The notes under the pieces are model-generated. The model was not told the DNA's origin and searched no databases. It saw nothing but the letters and a program-made list of their open reading frames with translations. Positions 35,595 to 45,525 of a DNA stretch of 64,000 nt are shown here, piece after piece. Source of the DNA: Winogradskyella helgolandensis (GTDB taxonomy: Bacteria; Bacteroidota; Bacteroidia; Flavobacteriales; Flavobacteriaceae); NCBI RefSeq assembly GCF_013404085.1, contig NZ_JABFHO010000001.1, positions 3,981,501 to 4,045,500 on the forward strand, given 5' to 3'. Each line of letters starts with the position of its first letter. Position 1 is the stretch's first letter. A program made the position numbers and the translations under genes.

Positions 35595-36770
35595 TTGAAA
35601 AACGAGTTTCTAAAATACCAAGCTCAGACGACGCCACATCCTTTAGCGATGGAAATTAGTCACGCAAAAGGATGCTATATTTATGATTCGAAAGGCAAAG
35701 CTTATCTCGATTTTGTAGCAGGAGTTTCTGCTTGTAGTTTGGGGCATTCACACCCTAAGGTTGTTTCAGCAGCAAAAGAACAGTTAGATAAATACCTTCA
35801 TGTAATGGTTTATGGAGAATACATCCAAAAACCCGCATTAGAATTAACAAAGTTAATAGCAAAGCATTTACCTGAGCCTTTAGAATCCACATACCTCGTA
35901 AATTCAGGAACAGAAGCTATAGAAGGTAGCTTAAAGCTAGCAAGACGCTTTACAGGTCGATCCGAAATTATTGCTGCGAAAAATGCTTATCATGGTAACA
36001 CGATGGGCTCATTAAGTCTAATGGATTATGAAGAACGCAAACAACCGTTTCTGCCATTAATTCCTGATATAAAACATATTGAATTTAATTCGGTAACAGA
36101 CTTAGAAAAAATCACCAATAATACTGCAGCAGTTATTCTTGAGACTATTCAAGGAGGAGCAGGCTTTATCGAACCTACCAACAACTACTTAACTAAAGTA
36201 CAGAAGCGTTGTAATGACGTTGGTGCCGTTTTTATTCTCGATGAAATCCAACCTGGAATTGGTAGAACTGGAAAATTATTTGGGTTCGAAAACTATAACT
36301 GCCAACCAGATATTGTTGTTACAGGCAAAGGTTTAGGAGGCGGTTTACCTATTGGTGCATTTACGGCGTCTAAACCCATGATGGATTGCTTAAGCGACAA
36401 TCCTAAACTTGGCCATATTACCACTTTTGGTGGCAATCCAGTAATTGCAGCCGCAGCTTTAGCGACTTTAAAAGAAATTACAGAGACTAATCTCATGTCT
36501 GAAGCTTTAGAAAAAGAGCAATTAATTAGACAACATCTTCAGCACAAACACATCAAAGAAATTAGAGGTCGTGGTTTAATGTTAGCCGCATTTACCGACA
36601 ATGCAGAGCTTACAAACCACGTAATTTTAACAGCTCAAGACCAAGGCTTAATCTTATTCTGGTTACTTTTTGAACCCAAAGCCATCCGAATTACGCCTCC
36701 TTTAACCATTTCTCATGATGAAATAATAGCAGGATGTCGTGTTATAACTTCAATACTAGACAAAATTTAA
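35595..36770 (+). CDS. Class III PLP-dependent aminotransferase
   Basis: A 391-residue aminotransferase of the ornithine/acetylornithine class. Motifs: NSGTEAIEGSLKLARR for cofactor binding, ILDEIQPGIGRTG, and the PLP lysine Lys245 in VVTGKGLGGGLPIG. The start is a TTG immediately after the upstream stop; no in-frame ATG exists before residue 19, and the N-terminus MKNEFLKYQAQTTPHPL fits homologs as I recall them, so TTG is accepted. Exact substrate is unknown. No arginine or lysine pathway genes lie nearby. Tight coupling to the OstA-like gene is probably a shared-transcript effect. Confidence 0.87.
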   Translation: MKNEFLKYQAQTTPHPLAMEISHAKGCYIYDSKGKAYLDFVAGVSACSLGHSHPKVVSAAKEQLDKYLHVMVYGEYIQKPALELTKLIAKHLPEPLESTYLVNSGTEAIEGSLKLARRFTGRSEIIAAKNAYHGNTMGSLSLMDYEERKQPFLPLIPDIKHIEFNSVTDLEKITNNTAAVILETIQGGAGFIEPTNNYLTKVQKRCNDVGAVFILDEIQPGIGRTGKLFGFENYNCQPDIVVTGKGLGGGLPIGAFTASKPMMDCLSDNPKLGHITTFGGNPVIAAAALATLKEITETNLMSEALEKEQLIRQHLQHKHIKEIRGRGLMLAAFTDNAELTNHVILTAQDQGLILFWLLFEPKAIRITPPLTISHDEIIAGCRVITSILDKI

Positions 36771-36931
36771 TTTTGTTTAACCACACCCAACATGCTGTAA
36801 TTCAATCTTTTAAATACCATAACATAAATAATAATTTGAATGTTAATTAATTTGTTAAGAACATTAGTTTAAAAACCTATGTAACGGATAGGATAACTGT
36901 AATTTTATTTCAGCGAACCATTGAACTTTTT

Positions 36932-38338
36932 ATGCAATACAGTCAAGACGACGAAAACTTCCCTCTTACTCGATTTGAATCGATGTTAAAGACCAATAAT
37001 ATATTGTTCTTTGATTCTAACGAGTTCGAAAATATCATTCACCACTATTTAGAAAATGGTAAGATTGCGTTATCTAAACGCGCCATTAAATTAGGTTTAG
37101 AACAACACCCTACATCTATTAATCTAAGATTATTTCAAGTTGAAATATTAGTGATTGAAAACAAGTTTAAAGAAGCAGACGATTTATTAGATAGACTTCA
37201 TGATATTGAACCTACCAATGAAGAAATTTATATCCAAAAAGCAAATGTATTATCTAAACAAGATAAACATCAACAAGCTATAGATACGTTACTTATTGCA
37301 ATAGAACTTTCACACACACCAGAAGATGATGCTGATTTATATGCCTTAGTTGGCATGGAGTATTTGTTTTTAGATCAGTTTGAAAATGCTATAGAATATT
37401 TTCAAAAATGCCTAGAAAGTGACACTTCAGATTATTCTGCACTTCATAATATTGTGTATTGTTATGATTTTCTAAATCAGAATTCAGAAGCTATAGACTA
37501 TTTGAATACGTTTTTAAACACGAATCCGTATTGTGAAGTTGCTTGGCATCAATTAGGAAGACAGTATTATACTATTAAAGATTACGTAAAAGCAAATACA
37601 GCATTCGATTTCGCGATTATTTCAGATGACACGTTTGTTGGTGCTTACATTGAAAAAGGTAAAGTTTTAGAAAAATTAAAACAATACGACGAAGCCATTG
37701 ACAACTATAAAATCACCTTAGCATTAGAGGACCCAACCTCCTTTGCCCTTTTGCGAATTGGTCAATGCTATGATAAACTCGGTCAAGATGAATTAGCCAT
37801 TCAGTTTTTCAAAAAAACAATAGACGAAGATCCTTTACTTGATAAAGGGTGGGTTGCAATAACCAAATTTTACACGAAGCGTCTTAACTACCAAAAAGCA
37901 CTTTACTACATTAATAAAGCCGTTATTATTGACGGTGAAAATGTTAGTTATTGGAAATTATATGCCACTGTAAATAAACGATTAAATTTACTTGAAGAAG
38001 CTGAACGTGGTTACAAACGTGCTTTAGATCTAGGGAATTACGAATTAGATACATGGTTAAGCAGATCGGACGTTTTAATAACTTTAGGAGAATACGACGC
38101 TGGCATCTATAATTTGCTGCAAGCTTCAGAATTTTACCCGGAAAATGCAGAAGTAGAATACCGGTTAGCTGGTCTCTATTTCACCCTTCATCAATCTGAA
38201 GAAGGCCGTTTTCATCTTAAAAACGCAACCCGACTTAATATTGATTACAACTTTATTATTTCTGAATTATTTCCACAACTCACAGATAAGCCTCTGATTA
38301 AAGCCATAATTACAGAAGCTAAAAAGGCGTCAAACTAA
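36932..38338 (+). CDS. Tetratricopeptide-repeat protein
   Basis: A 468-residue soluble protein made almost wholly of TPR helices, about ten repeats from residue 35 on; typical units are YALVGMEYLFLDQFENAIEYF and ALLRIGQCYDKLGQDELAIQFF-like helix pairs. No signal peptide or membrane helix is present. It is a scaffold whose partner is unknown. It is followed after 39 bases by the paired DUF368 genes, with which it may be cotranscribed. Confidence 0.88.
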   Translation: MQYSQDDENFPLTRFESMLKTNNILFFDSNEFENIIHHYLENGKIALSKRAIKLGLEQHPTSINLRLFQVEILVIENKFKEADDLLDRLHDIEPTNEEIYIQKANVLSKQDKHQQAIDTLLIAIELSHTPEDDADLYALVGMEYLFLDQFENAIEYFQKCLESDTSDYSALHNIVYCYDFLNQNSEAIDYLNTFLNTNPYCEVAWHQLGRQYYTIKDYVKANTAFDFAIISDDTFVGAYIEKGKVLEKLKQYDEAIDNYKITLALEDPTSFALLRIGQCYDKLGQDELAIQFFKKTIDEDPLLDKGWVAITKFYTKRLNYQKALYYINKAVIIDGENVSYWKLYATVNKRLNLLEEAERGYKRALDLGNYELDTWLSRSDVLITLGEYDAGIYNLLQASEFYPENAEVEYRLAGLYFTLHQSEEGRFHLKNATRLNIDYNFIISELFPQLTDKPLIKAIITEAKKASN

Positions 38339-38377
38339 AAAAAATCATACCTTAGCATTTCATATTTTTTTTATAAA

Positions 38378-39346
38378 ATGCAAAGACGATTTATAGATTA
38401 TTTAGCTATCACTTTTAAAGGTATTGCAATGGGAGCAGCAGATGTTGTGCCAGGTGTTTCTGGTGGAACTATTGCTTTTATCTCTGGTATTTACGAAGAA
38501 CTTATTGAAAGTATTGATAAGGTCAACCTCAGTGTTATCAAAGTTTGGAAACAAGAAGGATTTAAAGCCGCATGGAACTCGTTTAACGGAAATTTTTTAA
38601 TAGCACTTTTTTCTGGGATAGCAATCAGTATATTATCCTTAGCTAAAATTATAAAATGGTTACTACACAACGAGCCTATTTTACTTTGGTCATTCTTTTT
38701 CGGACTTGTTTTAGCTAGTATCTTATATATCGCAAAGCAGATTAAGGGTTGGTCTATAAAATTGATAATTGCTATTGCCATAACGTCAATTGTTTCATTT
38801 TACATTACGTTAGCCGAACCATTTGCCTCGCCAGACAGTCCGTATTATTTATTATTCTGTGGATTTATTGCCATTATTGCAATGATTTTACCTGGAGTTT
38901 CTGGAGCCTTCATTTTGCTTATTCTTGGAGCTTACCAAACCGCAATTGATACCATTAATAATCTAAGAGACGGATTATTAGATGGAAACATGGAACTTTT
39001 CAAAGATGCCTTGTTAAAATTTGTTTTACTTGGTGTTGGTGCTATCATTGGACTAAAAGTATTTTCAAAAGCCTTAAACTGGATGTTTAAACATCACAAA
39101 AATCTTACGTTAGCCATCCTAACCGGATTTATGATTGGATCTTTAAATAAAATTTGGCCATGGAAAGAAATCCTAAAAACACGTATTAATTCTGAAGGAG
39201 AAGTTGTTACCTTACTCGATAAAAGTATTTTACCAACATCTTATACAGGAGATAATGAACTGGTAATGGCAATCATTTTTATTGTCATCGGTTTTGCAAC
39301 GATTCTTATTTTAGAAAGTTTAGGAAAACAAAAAAACAACGTGTAA
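38378..39346 (+). CDS. DUF368 membrane protein, PopT-like polyprenyl-phosphate translocase (1)
   Basis: A 322-residue inner-membrane protein of the DUF368 family with about eight membrane helices. The two inverted family motifs are GAADVVPGVSGGTIAF near the start and LPGVSGAFILLILGAY in the middle. DUF368 proteins were shown in other bacteria (PopT) to return the carrier undecaprenyl phosphate across the membrane for cell-wall and glycan synthesis. The next gene encodes a second family member and overlaps by one base. Confidence 0.88.
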   Translation: MQRRFIDYLAITFKGIAMGAADVVPGVSGGTIAFISGIYEELIESIDKVNLSVIKVWKQEGFKAAWNSFNGNFLIALFSGIAISILSLAKIIKWLLHNEPILLWSFFFGLVLASILYIAKQIKGWSIKLIIAIAITSIVSFYITLAEPFASPDSPYYLLFCGFIAIIAMILPGVSGAFILLILGAYQTAIDTINNLRDGLLDGNMELFKDALLKFVLLGVGAIIGLKVFSKALNWMFKHHKNLTLAILTGFMIGSLNKIWPWKEILKTRINSEGEVVTLLDKSILPTSYTGDNELVMAIIFIVIGFATILILESLGKQKNNV

Positions 39347-40365
39347 TGCAAAGCACAAGATCTCTTATAGATCGCGTATTCTTGGTCATTAAAGGTTTGG
39401 CTATGGGTGCAGCAAATAAAGTTCCAGGTGTATCTGGAGGTGTTGTTGCTTTTGTTGCTGGGTTCTATGAAGAGTTCATTTATTCATTACAACGGGTTAA
39501 TAAAACTGCTTTTAAGCTCTTATTAAATGGGAGATTTAAAAGCTTTTATCGCTATATCAATGGTAAATTCTTAGGCTTACTATTTTCAGGAATGATAGTG
39601 AGTTATTTTAGTGTTTCTAAAATTCTTGATTACCTCATTGTACACTACGAGCTCTATGTTTGGAGCACGTTCTTCGGAATGATTCTAGGGTCAATTTATT
39701 ATATTTCTAAGGATTTTAAAGAATGGAATAGAACGACTTTACTCGCTTTAATTCTTGGAGCCATTGCAGGTATTAGTGTTAGTTTTCTAGATCCTGCAAC
39801 GGAAAATGACAACCTTTTTTTCGTTTTCTTTTGTGGTATTATTAGTGTTTCTGGCATGACTTTACCCGGATTTTCAGGATCGTTTATTCTTATTCTTTTA
39901 GGGAATTACGTATTGCTGTTAGTCGATTCTGTAAATGCCTTATACGATACGATGTTTGATATTTTTAGTGGTAATTTCGACTTTATTCATAACGCCTATC
40001 GCATACGAATGCTGAAAGTTTTAGCTGTATTTACTCTTGGATCCGTAGCAGGTTTGGTGACTTTTTCTCACATGTTAAGTTATATTCTGAAGAATTATAA
40101 ATTCATCACGCTTGCCACCATCATGGGTTTTATCATCGGTTCTTTAGGAGTCGTTTGGCCATGGAAAGAAACCATATATAAAACAAATACTGAAGGCACA
40201 ACTATTTTGGATTCCACTGGAAAACAAATCATTGCCAATTACCAGCGGTATTTACCAGAATTGAACACCGAAACTTACATCGCAATTGTTTATATTGCCC
40301 TAGGAATCCTCATAGTTTTAGGATTAGAATGGTATGGAGAACGCACAAGACAAATTAAAGCATAA
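39346..40365 (+). CDS. DUF368 membrane protein, PopT-like polyprenyl-phosphate translocase (2)
   Basis: A 339-residue paralog of the previous protein with the same plan: GAANKVPGVSGGVVAF near the start, LPGFSGSFILILLGNY in the middle, and WPWKETIY in the last third of both. Its ATG overlaps the stop of the first copy (TAATG), so translation is probably coupled. Sequence identity between the copies is moderate, so the duplication is old. In the motif, Asn replaces the Asp of the first copy (GAAN against GAAD). Function as a dimer or hetero-oligomer is possible but unproven. Confidence 0.87.
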   Translation: MQSTRSLIDRVFLVIKGLAMGAANKVPGVSGGVVAFVAGFYEEFIYSLQRVNKTAFKLLLNGRFKSFYRYINGKFLGLLFSGMIVSYFSVSKILDYLIVHYELYVWSTFFGMILGSIYYISKDFKEWNRTTLLALILGAIAGISVSFLDPATENDNLFFVFFCGIISVSGMTLPGFSGSFILILLGNYVLLLVDSVNALYDTMFDIFSGNFDFIHNAYRIRMLKVLAVFTLGSVAGLVTFSHMLSYILKNYKFITLATIMGFIIGSLGVVWPWKETIYKTNTEGTTILDSTGKQIIANYQRYLPELNTETYIAIVYIALGILIVLGLEWYGERTRQIKA

Positions 40366-41095
40366 ATTCGGACTGGTAGGTAAAGACATTTCCTACTCCT
40401 TTTCTAGAGGTTATTTTAAAAATAAATTTGAATCCGAAAATTCACTGAATTCTTATGTAAATTTTGATTTACAATCAATTGATGAACTTTCAGAAATCAT
40501 AAATAATACACCGAACTTAAAAGGACTAAACGTTACTATTCCTTATAAAGAACAAGTGATTCCTTTATTAGATAAACTCAATAAAAAGGCGAGAAACATT
40601 GGTGCTGTAAATACCATTCGTTTTACAAAAAAGAATAGAATAATTGGTTACAATACCGATTATTATGGTTTTAAGAACTCTATAAAACCATATTTAAAAT
40701 CTCATCATAAAAAAGCTTTAATTCTAGGAACAGGTGGTGCTTCAAAAGCCATTGCATACGCACTGAAAAAATTAAAAATTAAATATGATTTTGTCTCACG
40801 GTCTCAAAAGGAAAATGTCACCTTTTTGTATTCCGACTTAACAAGTGAAATTATTTCAAAGTATACAATTATCATCAATTGCACACCAATTGGTACGTTT
40901 CCCAAGGTTAATCAGTGTCCAGACATTCCATATGACGCGATCACTAATAAGCATATTTTATATGATCTTATTTATAATCCTGAGCAAACGAAATTCTTAC
41001 AATGTGGAGAACTTAAAGGTGCAACCACTATAAACGGTCTCGAAATGCTAAGACTACAGGCCGAAAAATCTTGGGAAATATGGAATAAGTCTTAA
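40334..41095 (+). CDS. aroE: Shikimate dehydrogenase
   Basis: A 253-residue enzyme reducing 3-dehydroshikimate to shikimate with NADPH in aromatic amino-acid synthesis. The catalytic Lys72 lies in NVTIPYKE and Asp109 in GYNTDYYGF; the NADP loop is GTGGASKA. The start overlaps the popT-like gene by 32 bases in another frame and is the only ATG available. The N-terminus before FGLVGKDISYSFS is about ten residues longer than usual. It probably shares the popT transcript. Confidence 0.92.
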   Translation: MENAQDKLKHKFGLVGKDISYSFSRGYFKNKFESENSLNSYVNFDLQSIDELSEIINNTPNLKGLNVTIPYKEQVIPLLDKLNKKARNIGAVNTIRFTKKNRIIGYNTDYYGFKNSIKPYLKSHHKKALILGTGGASKAIAYALKKLKIKYDFVSRSQKENVTFLYSDLTSEIISKYTIIINCTPIGTFPKVNQCPDIPYDAITNKHILYDLIYNPEQTKFLQCGELKGATTINGLEMLRLQAEKSWEIWNKS

Positions 41096-41119
41096 AATAC
41101 AAGCTCTACAAGCATTTCC

Positions 41120-41150
41120 TTTGTAGTTAAACCGCTAGTTAGTATCTTTA
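41120..41150 (+). promoter_or_regulatory. Promoter of the DUF349 gene
   Basis: TTTG at 41120-41123, 19 bases of spacing, then TATCTTTA at 41143-41150. This is the best two-box match in the window, 24 bases before the ATG. Confidence 0.72.
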
Positions 41151-41174
41151 ACAACTATAAAAAATATTTGACAT

Positions 41175-43208
41175 ATGTCTGAGAATGATAACCTGCAAGA
41201 TGCAGATGGAAAAAAAGAAGTAGAATCAACCGAAACTACTCCAACACCAAAAGTTGAAATTAAAACTGAAATCGAGTCTGAAATTGAAACGCCAGAAGTC
41301 GAAATTGAAGTTGAAGCGGAAAAGGATTCTGAAGTTGAAACCGAAGCAGAAAGCATCGTAAAAACGGAAGAAGAGACAGAAGACTTACCTGAAAATGAAG
41401 CTCCTAAAGATAATCTTGTTGACGAAATAGAAGCATCAAATGCTGAGGATGCTGAAGATGAATCTAATGCTGAGAGACATGAAGTAGAAGAGAAAGATTA
41501 TCATGCCATGACTATGGATGAGCTGACTGCTGAATTCGGCAGACTCTTAAATAACCATAAGGTTCAGACGATTTCTAAGCATGTTAATGAAATAAAAGGT
41601 GAATTTAATGCTAAATTCAGTGAGCTTCTAGATGAAAAAAAGGAAGAGTTTATTGAAGATGGTGGTAACGAAATAGACTTCTATTACACCAACGACACCA
41701 AAAAACAATTCAATTCGCATTATAAAACATACAAACAAACTATAAATACCTATTACAAGGAGCGCGAGCAAAACTTAAAACAAAACCTTGATGATAGACT
41801 TCAAATCATTGAAGATATAAAAGGTTTACTTAGTGTTGAAGAAAACATGGGCACGACCTATAAAACCTTCAAGGAACTTCAAGAAAAATGGCGTAATGCT
41901 GGCCCAATCCCAAGAGATAAGTACAATACGGCATGGAATACTTACCACCATCATGTAGAACGTTTTTATGACTTTTTACATCTCAATAATGATTTGAGAG
42001 ATATGGACTTTAAGCACAACTACGATCAGAAATTAAAAATCATTGAACGTGCAGAAGAGTTAGCAGAAGATGAAAACACCAACCGATCGTTTAGAGAGTT
42101 ACAAGTTTTACACAAACTTTGGAAAGAAGAATTAGGTCCTGTTGGTAAAGAACATAGAGAAGTCATTTGGGAGCGTTTTAGTAATGCTACAAAATTGATT
42201 CATGATAAGCGTCAAGCGTATTATGCTGACATGGATAAGGCTCACGAAAAAAATCTTGAGCGCAAAGAAGAAATCATTGCTAAAATAACAGCTGTAGCTG
42301 AAGACAAAGGCAATTCACATAGTGCTTGGCAGAAAAAGATTAAAGAAATTGAAGCTTTAAGAGATGCCTTTTTTAAAGCAGGAAAAGTGCCTTTAAAAGT
42401 AAATGAAAGTACTTGGGCTAAATTTAAAGCTGCTGTTAGAACTTTTAATCGTGGTAAAAACAATTTTTACAAAGAGTTAAAGAAAGACCAATACGACAAC
42501 CTTAAAAAGAAAAAAGATTTAATTCAAATCGCAGAAGACAATAAGGATAGCGATGACTTTGCAACGGTAACTCCATTGATGAAGAAAATTCAGAATGAAT
42601 GGAAAAAAATCGGTCATGTTCCAAGACGTGATAGTGATAAAATTTGGAAGCAATTTAAAGGAGCTTGCAATCACTATTTTGATAAAATGCATGCTGAACG
42701 CAAAGCGCAAGACCAACATTTATATGATGCTTTTGATAAAAAAGTAAAACTTCTAGACGGTTTAAAAACACTAGAATTTACTGAAGAAGATCCAAAAGCA
42801 GATATAAAAGTGCTTCAAGATAAGATTGCTGAGTGGAAAGAAATAGGATATGTACCACAAAACAAACGTTATATTGATGGGAAATTCTACAAAGCTATTG
42901 ATGATGCCTTTGATAAGCTTAAAATGGATAAGTCGAAATTAGAGATGATTAAGTTTGAAAGCAAACTTGAAAATTTAGCCGATTCTGATGATACCAGATT
43001 ATTGGATAACGAACAAAATTTCATCCGAAAGCGTATTAGTGACATAAAATCTGAAATCAATCAATTGGAAAATAATTTACAGTTTTTCTCTAATGTAAAA
43101 TCAGATAATCCTTTAGTGAAAGATGTCCATAAAAATATTGCGAATCACAAAAAGGAATTAGACACTTGGAAAGCCAAATTATCCAAGGTTCGTGGCATGT
43201 ATAGCTAA
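41175..43208 (+). CDS. DUF349 repeat protein with acidic N-terminus
   Basis: A 677-residue cytosolic protein. Residues 1-105 are highly acidic and low-complexity (many Glu, Thr and Val). From about 130 on it consists of repeated DUF349 helical units, each with a W-K/R-x-x-G-P/x-V/I-P pattern (EKWRNAGPIPRDKYN, NEWKKIGHVPRRDSD, AEWKEIGYVPQNKRY). The C-terminus is a coiled coil. The function in Bacteroidota is unknown to me; in other bacteria DUF349 proteins are linked to nucleic acids or ribosomes only loosely. It has its own strong promoter and a terminator-like hairpin after it. Confidence 0.85.
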   Translation: MSENDNLQDADGKKEVESTETTPTPKVEIKTEIESEIETPEVEIEVEAEKDSEVETEAESIVKTEEETEDLPENEAPKDNLVDEIEASNAEDAEDESNAERHEVEEKDYHAMTMDELTAEFGRLLNNHKVQTISKHVNEIKGEFNAKFSELLDEKKEEFIEDGGNEIDFYYTNDTKKQFNSHYKTYKQTINTYYKEREQNLKQNLDDRLQIIEDIKGLLSVEENMGTTYKTFKELQEKWRNAGPIPRDKYNTAWNTYHHHVERFYDFLHLNNDLRDMDFKHNYDQKLKIIERAEELAEDENTNRSFRELQVLHKLWKEELGPVGKEHREVIWERFSNATKLIHDKRQAYYADMDKAHEKNLERKEEIIAKITAVAEDKGNSHSAWQKKIKEIEALRDAFFKAGKVPLKVNESTWAKFKAAVRTFNRGKNNFYKELKKDQYDNLKKKKDLIQIAEDNKDSDDFATVTPLMKKIQNEWKKIGHVPRRDSDKIWKQFKGACNHYFDKMHAERKAQDQHLYDAFDKKVKLLDGLKTLEFTEEDPKADIKVLQDKIAEWKEIGYVPQNKRYIDGKFYKAIDDAFDKLKMDKSKLEMIKFESKLENLADSDDTRLLDNEQNFIRKRISDIKSEINQLENNLQFFSNVKSDNPLVKDVHKNIANHKKELDTWKAKLSKVRGMYS

Positions 43209-43234
43209 AATCCTATAGAATTTAGATGTAACTC

Positions 43235-43273
43235 ATTTGCTTATAACACACAACCCGTTTGTTATAAGCAAAT
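43235..43273 (+). terminator. Hairpin after the DUF349 gene
   Basis: A perfect 14-bp stem (43235-43248 with 43260-43273) with an 11-nt loop. The T tail is weak (ACTTTCT). Confidence 0.7.
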
Positions 43274-43387
43274 ACTTTCTGTAATAAACCAAATATTAAA
43301 AAAGTTTAGTCTCAGCATCACAAATACATTATGTCCTATTTCTAAATACAAATCAATTCAATCAAACAATTTAAACACCCAAATATT

Positions 43388-44263
43388 ATGAAAAAAACTC
43401 TACGCTTTTTACTGTTATGCCTACCAACTATTGCATTATCACAAGTTGAATTAGATCAGGTTGATGATTTTGAAGATTATACGATGAGTAACTGGACCAA
43501 AAACAATTCTATTGCTAACGAAAATATTTATGACGGAGGTCCTTCTGGTGAAGGCGATAATTTTTTACGAGTTACCTCAAGCGGTTCAGGTTCTGATCTT
43601 GAATTAATGACTAAGAATAATGCTCAATGGCAAGGTAACTACTATCAAGGTAATCTTTCGAGTCGTGTTAAATACATATCAATGGATGTTAGAAATTCAG
43701 GTGATAATGTTATTTTTTTAAGGTTATCTTTTCAAACCGATTATGGTCTTATTTATCGTTGCAGTACAACTAATGCCATAGCTGTTTTACCAAACGAAGG
43801 ATGGAAACGAATTTCTTTTTCTATTCTTGAAGAAAACATAACAGCACTTTCAGATACCTTCAGCTACTCTGTTACATTTGGAAGTTCAAGTCAAGGCGTA
43901 GAAGAAATGAGAATATTACACAATGATGTACCTGCCTGGGAATCTGATCCCATCGAAGCGGTTTTAGATATTGACAACATCATGGCTGAAAGCCAGACTT
44001 TGAGTACAGAAGAAATCGCTGTGAAATCAGAATTAAAATTATTTCCAAATCCAACTAGCAATACTATTACTGTAACTAGCAACGAAAATGTTACTGAAGA
44101 TATTAGCTATGATATTATTGATTTATTAGGAAGAACGGTAAAAGAAGGACGTTCTAAATTAAATCAGGAAATAAATATACAAGATTTGAATAGTGGTAAT
44201 TATATTGTTGAAATAAAAAATGCCAATGGAGCCATCTTTAGAGAAAAACTAATAAAAAATTAG
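43388..44263 (+). CDS. Small T9SS-secreted protein
   Basis: A 291-residue secreted protein. Signal peptide 1-19 (MKKTLRFLLLCLPTIALSQ). Residues about 20-195 form one beta-sandwich domain of unknown type that may bind carbohydrate (DVRNSGDNVIFLRLSF). A T9SS type A sorting domain follows at about 215-291 (LKLFPNPTSNTITV, then YDIIDLLGRTVKEG). This sorting domain differs from those of the three tandem cargo genes, so it is not part of that family. It is a single gene ending in a good hairpin. Confidence 0.85.
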   Translation: MKKTLRFLLLCLPTIALSQVELDQVDDFEDYTMSNWTKNNSIANENIYDGGPSGEGDNFLRVTSSGSGSDLELMTKNNAQWQGNYYQGNLSSRVKYISMDVRNSGDNVIFLRLSFQTDYGLIYRCSTTNAIAVLPNEGWKRISFSILEENITALSDTFSYSVTFGSSSQGVEEMRILHNDVPAWESDPIEAVLDIDNIMAESQTLSTEEIAVKSELKLFPNPTSNTITVTSNENVTEDISYDIIDLLGRTVKEGRSKLNQEINIQDLNSGNYIVEIKNANGAIFREKLIKN

Positions 44264-44344
44264 TCGGCATTCTCAATATCGCTATTTTAATATTAAAGTC
44301 AACTTATATCTAATAGAACTAATATTAGCTAAAGCCTAAAATAT

Positions 44345-44377
44345 CAAAACCCACTTGTGCTTTACAAGTGGGTTTTG
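44345..44377 (+). terminator. Terminator-like hairpin of the small T9SS gene
   Basis: Perfect 14-bp stem CAAAACCCACTTGT (44345-44358) with its complement (44364-44377), loop GCTTT. It ends TTTTG rather than a long T run. Confidence 0.8.
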
Positions 44378-44718
44378 CCCTAACTAAACTAAATTAACCT
44401 TAATTACAACCGCTTAAAATAATAATTAAGATTTCCTACTAAGATTATAAAAACGCTTTTGTTTTTATATACAGTATTTACGCACAAAGTTTAGTTTTGG
44501 ATGTTTGGGTTTTGATTTTTAGAAAACTTTAACAAATTGCACCTTACCATTAGCATTTCAAGATGTAAGTTGAAACTTTAGTACAGGCATTCAAATTAAA
44601 AAACAAGACGGCTGTTAAGGATTTAATTACAATTCAGAAAGGCAATTCAGATATCTATATCTAGATTTCTATTTCCTATAGATAGGACTGTAAACTTAAA
44701 AAGCATAATTTAAAGTGG
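44378..44718. other. Intergenic stretch without recognised content
   Basis: About 340 AT-rich bases between a terminator hairpin and a repeat hairpin. I see no open frame with a plausible start, no tRNA and no duplicate of nearby genes; only a small palindrome CCTATAGATAGG near 44676. Confidence 0.5.
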
Positions 44719-44738
44719 ATTCCTGCCTTCGCAGGAAT
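44719..44738. repeat. ATTCCTGC hairpin repeat
   Basis: ATTCCTGC and GCAGGAAT around CTTC, the kind of short palindrome (TTCCTGCCTTCGCAGGAA) that recurs between genes in many bacterial genomes. It lies 11 bases past the mazG stop and may act as its terminator. Confidence 0.6.
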
Positions 44739-44749
44739 GACAAAAAATA

Positions 44750-45523
44750 TTACAATAATTTTGCCTCTTCCCAAAAGACATCCATTTCAGAAAGTGTCAT
44801 ATCTTTTAAAGATTTGTTCAGCTCTTTAGCTTTAGATTCTAAATACTGAAAGCGTTTTATGAATTTTTTATTGGTGCGTTCTAGAGCGTTTTCTGGATTT
44901 ACCTTAAGAAACCGTGCGTAATTTATCATTGAGAACATCACATCACCAAACTCACTTTCAATCGCATCTAGATCTCCTTTAGCAATTTCAACTTTTAATT
45001 CGGCAATCTCCTCTTCCACTTTTTCAAACACTTGTTCCGGTTCTTCCCAATCAAATCCAACTCCTGCCACTTTTTCTTGTATGCGACTAGCTTTTACAAC
45101 AGCAGGTAAACTTTTTGGAACACCTTCGAGCACACTACTTTTACCCTCTTTAAGCTTAAGTTGTTCCCAGTTACGTTTTACTTCAGCTTCATCTTTAACC
45201 ACAACATCTCCATAAATATGTGGATGACGATCTATAAGTTTATCGCAAATACTATTGCAGACATCTGCAATATCAAAATTATTGGTTTCACTACCAATTT
45301 TAGAATAAAACACAATATGAAGTAAAACATCTCCCAATTCCTTTTTAACCTCTTCTAAATCGTCATCTAGAATAGCATCACCAAGTTCATAAACCTCTTC
45401 AATAGTGAGATGACGCAAGGATTCCATGGTTTGTTTTTTATCCCAAGGACATTGCTCACGCAACTCGTCCATGATAGTTAACAAACGTTCAAAAGCTTTT
45501 AATTGGGCTGTTTTATCAGACAT
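44750..45523 (-). CDS. mazG: Nucleoside triphosphate pyrophosphohydrolase
   Basis: A 257-residue enzyme hydrolysing (d)NTPs to monophosphates and pyrophosphate, a house-cleaning role. Two MazG domains are visible, the first at about 15-115 with LREQCPWDKKQTMESLRHL and EEVYELGDAI, the second at about 150-250 with EEIAELKVE and ESEFGDVMFS. The EExxE...ExxD metal-binding pattern is intact in both. It is the last gene of a def-DUF5606-mazG operon; only 2 bases separate it from the upstream gene. Confidence 0.94.
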   Translation of the reverse strand: MSDKTAQLKAFERLLTIMDELREQCPWDKKQTMESLRHLTIEEVYELGDAILDDDLEEVKKELGDVLLHIVFYSKIGSETNNFDIADVCNSICDKLIDRHPHIYGDVVVKDEAEVKRNWEQLKLKEGKSSVLEGVPKSLPAVVKASRIQEKVAGVGFDWEEPEQVFEKVEEEIAELKVEIAKGDLDAIESEFGDVMFSMINYARFLKVNPENALERTNKKFIKRFQYLESKAKELNKSLKDMTLSEMDVFWEEAKLL

Positions 45524-45525
45524 AT

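Noticed and set aside
44378..44718. A possible small gene or RNA in the 340-base gap before mazG
   Set aside because: No start, fold or repeat stands out; only random AT-rich sequence with a short palindrome.
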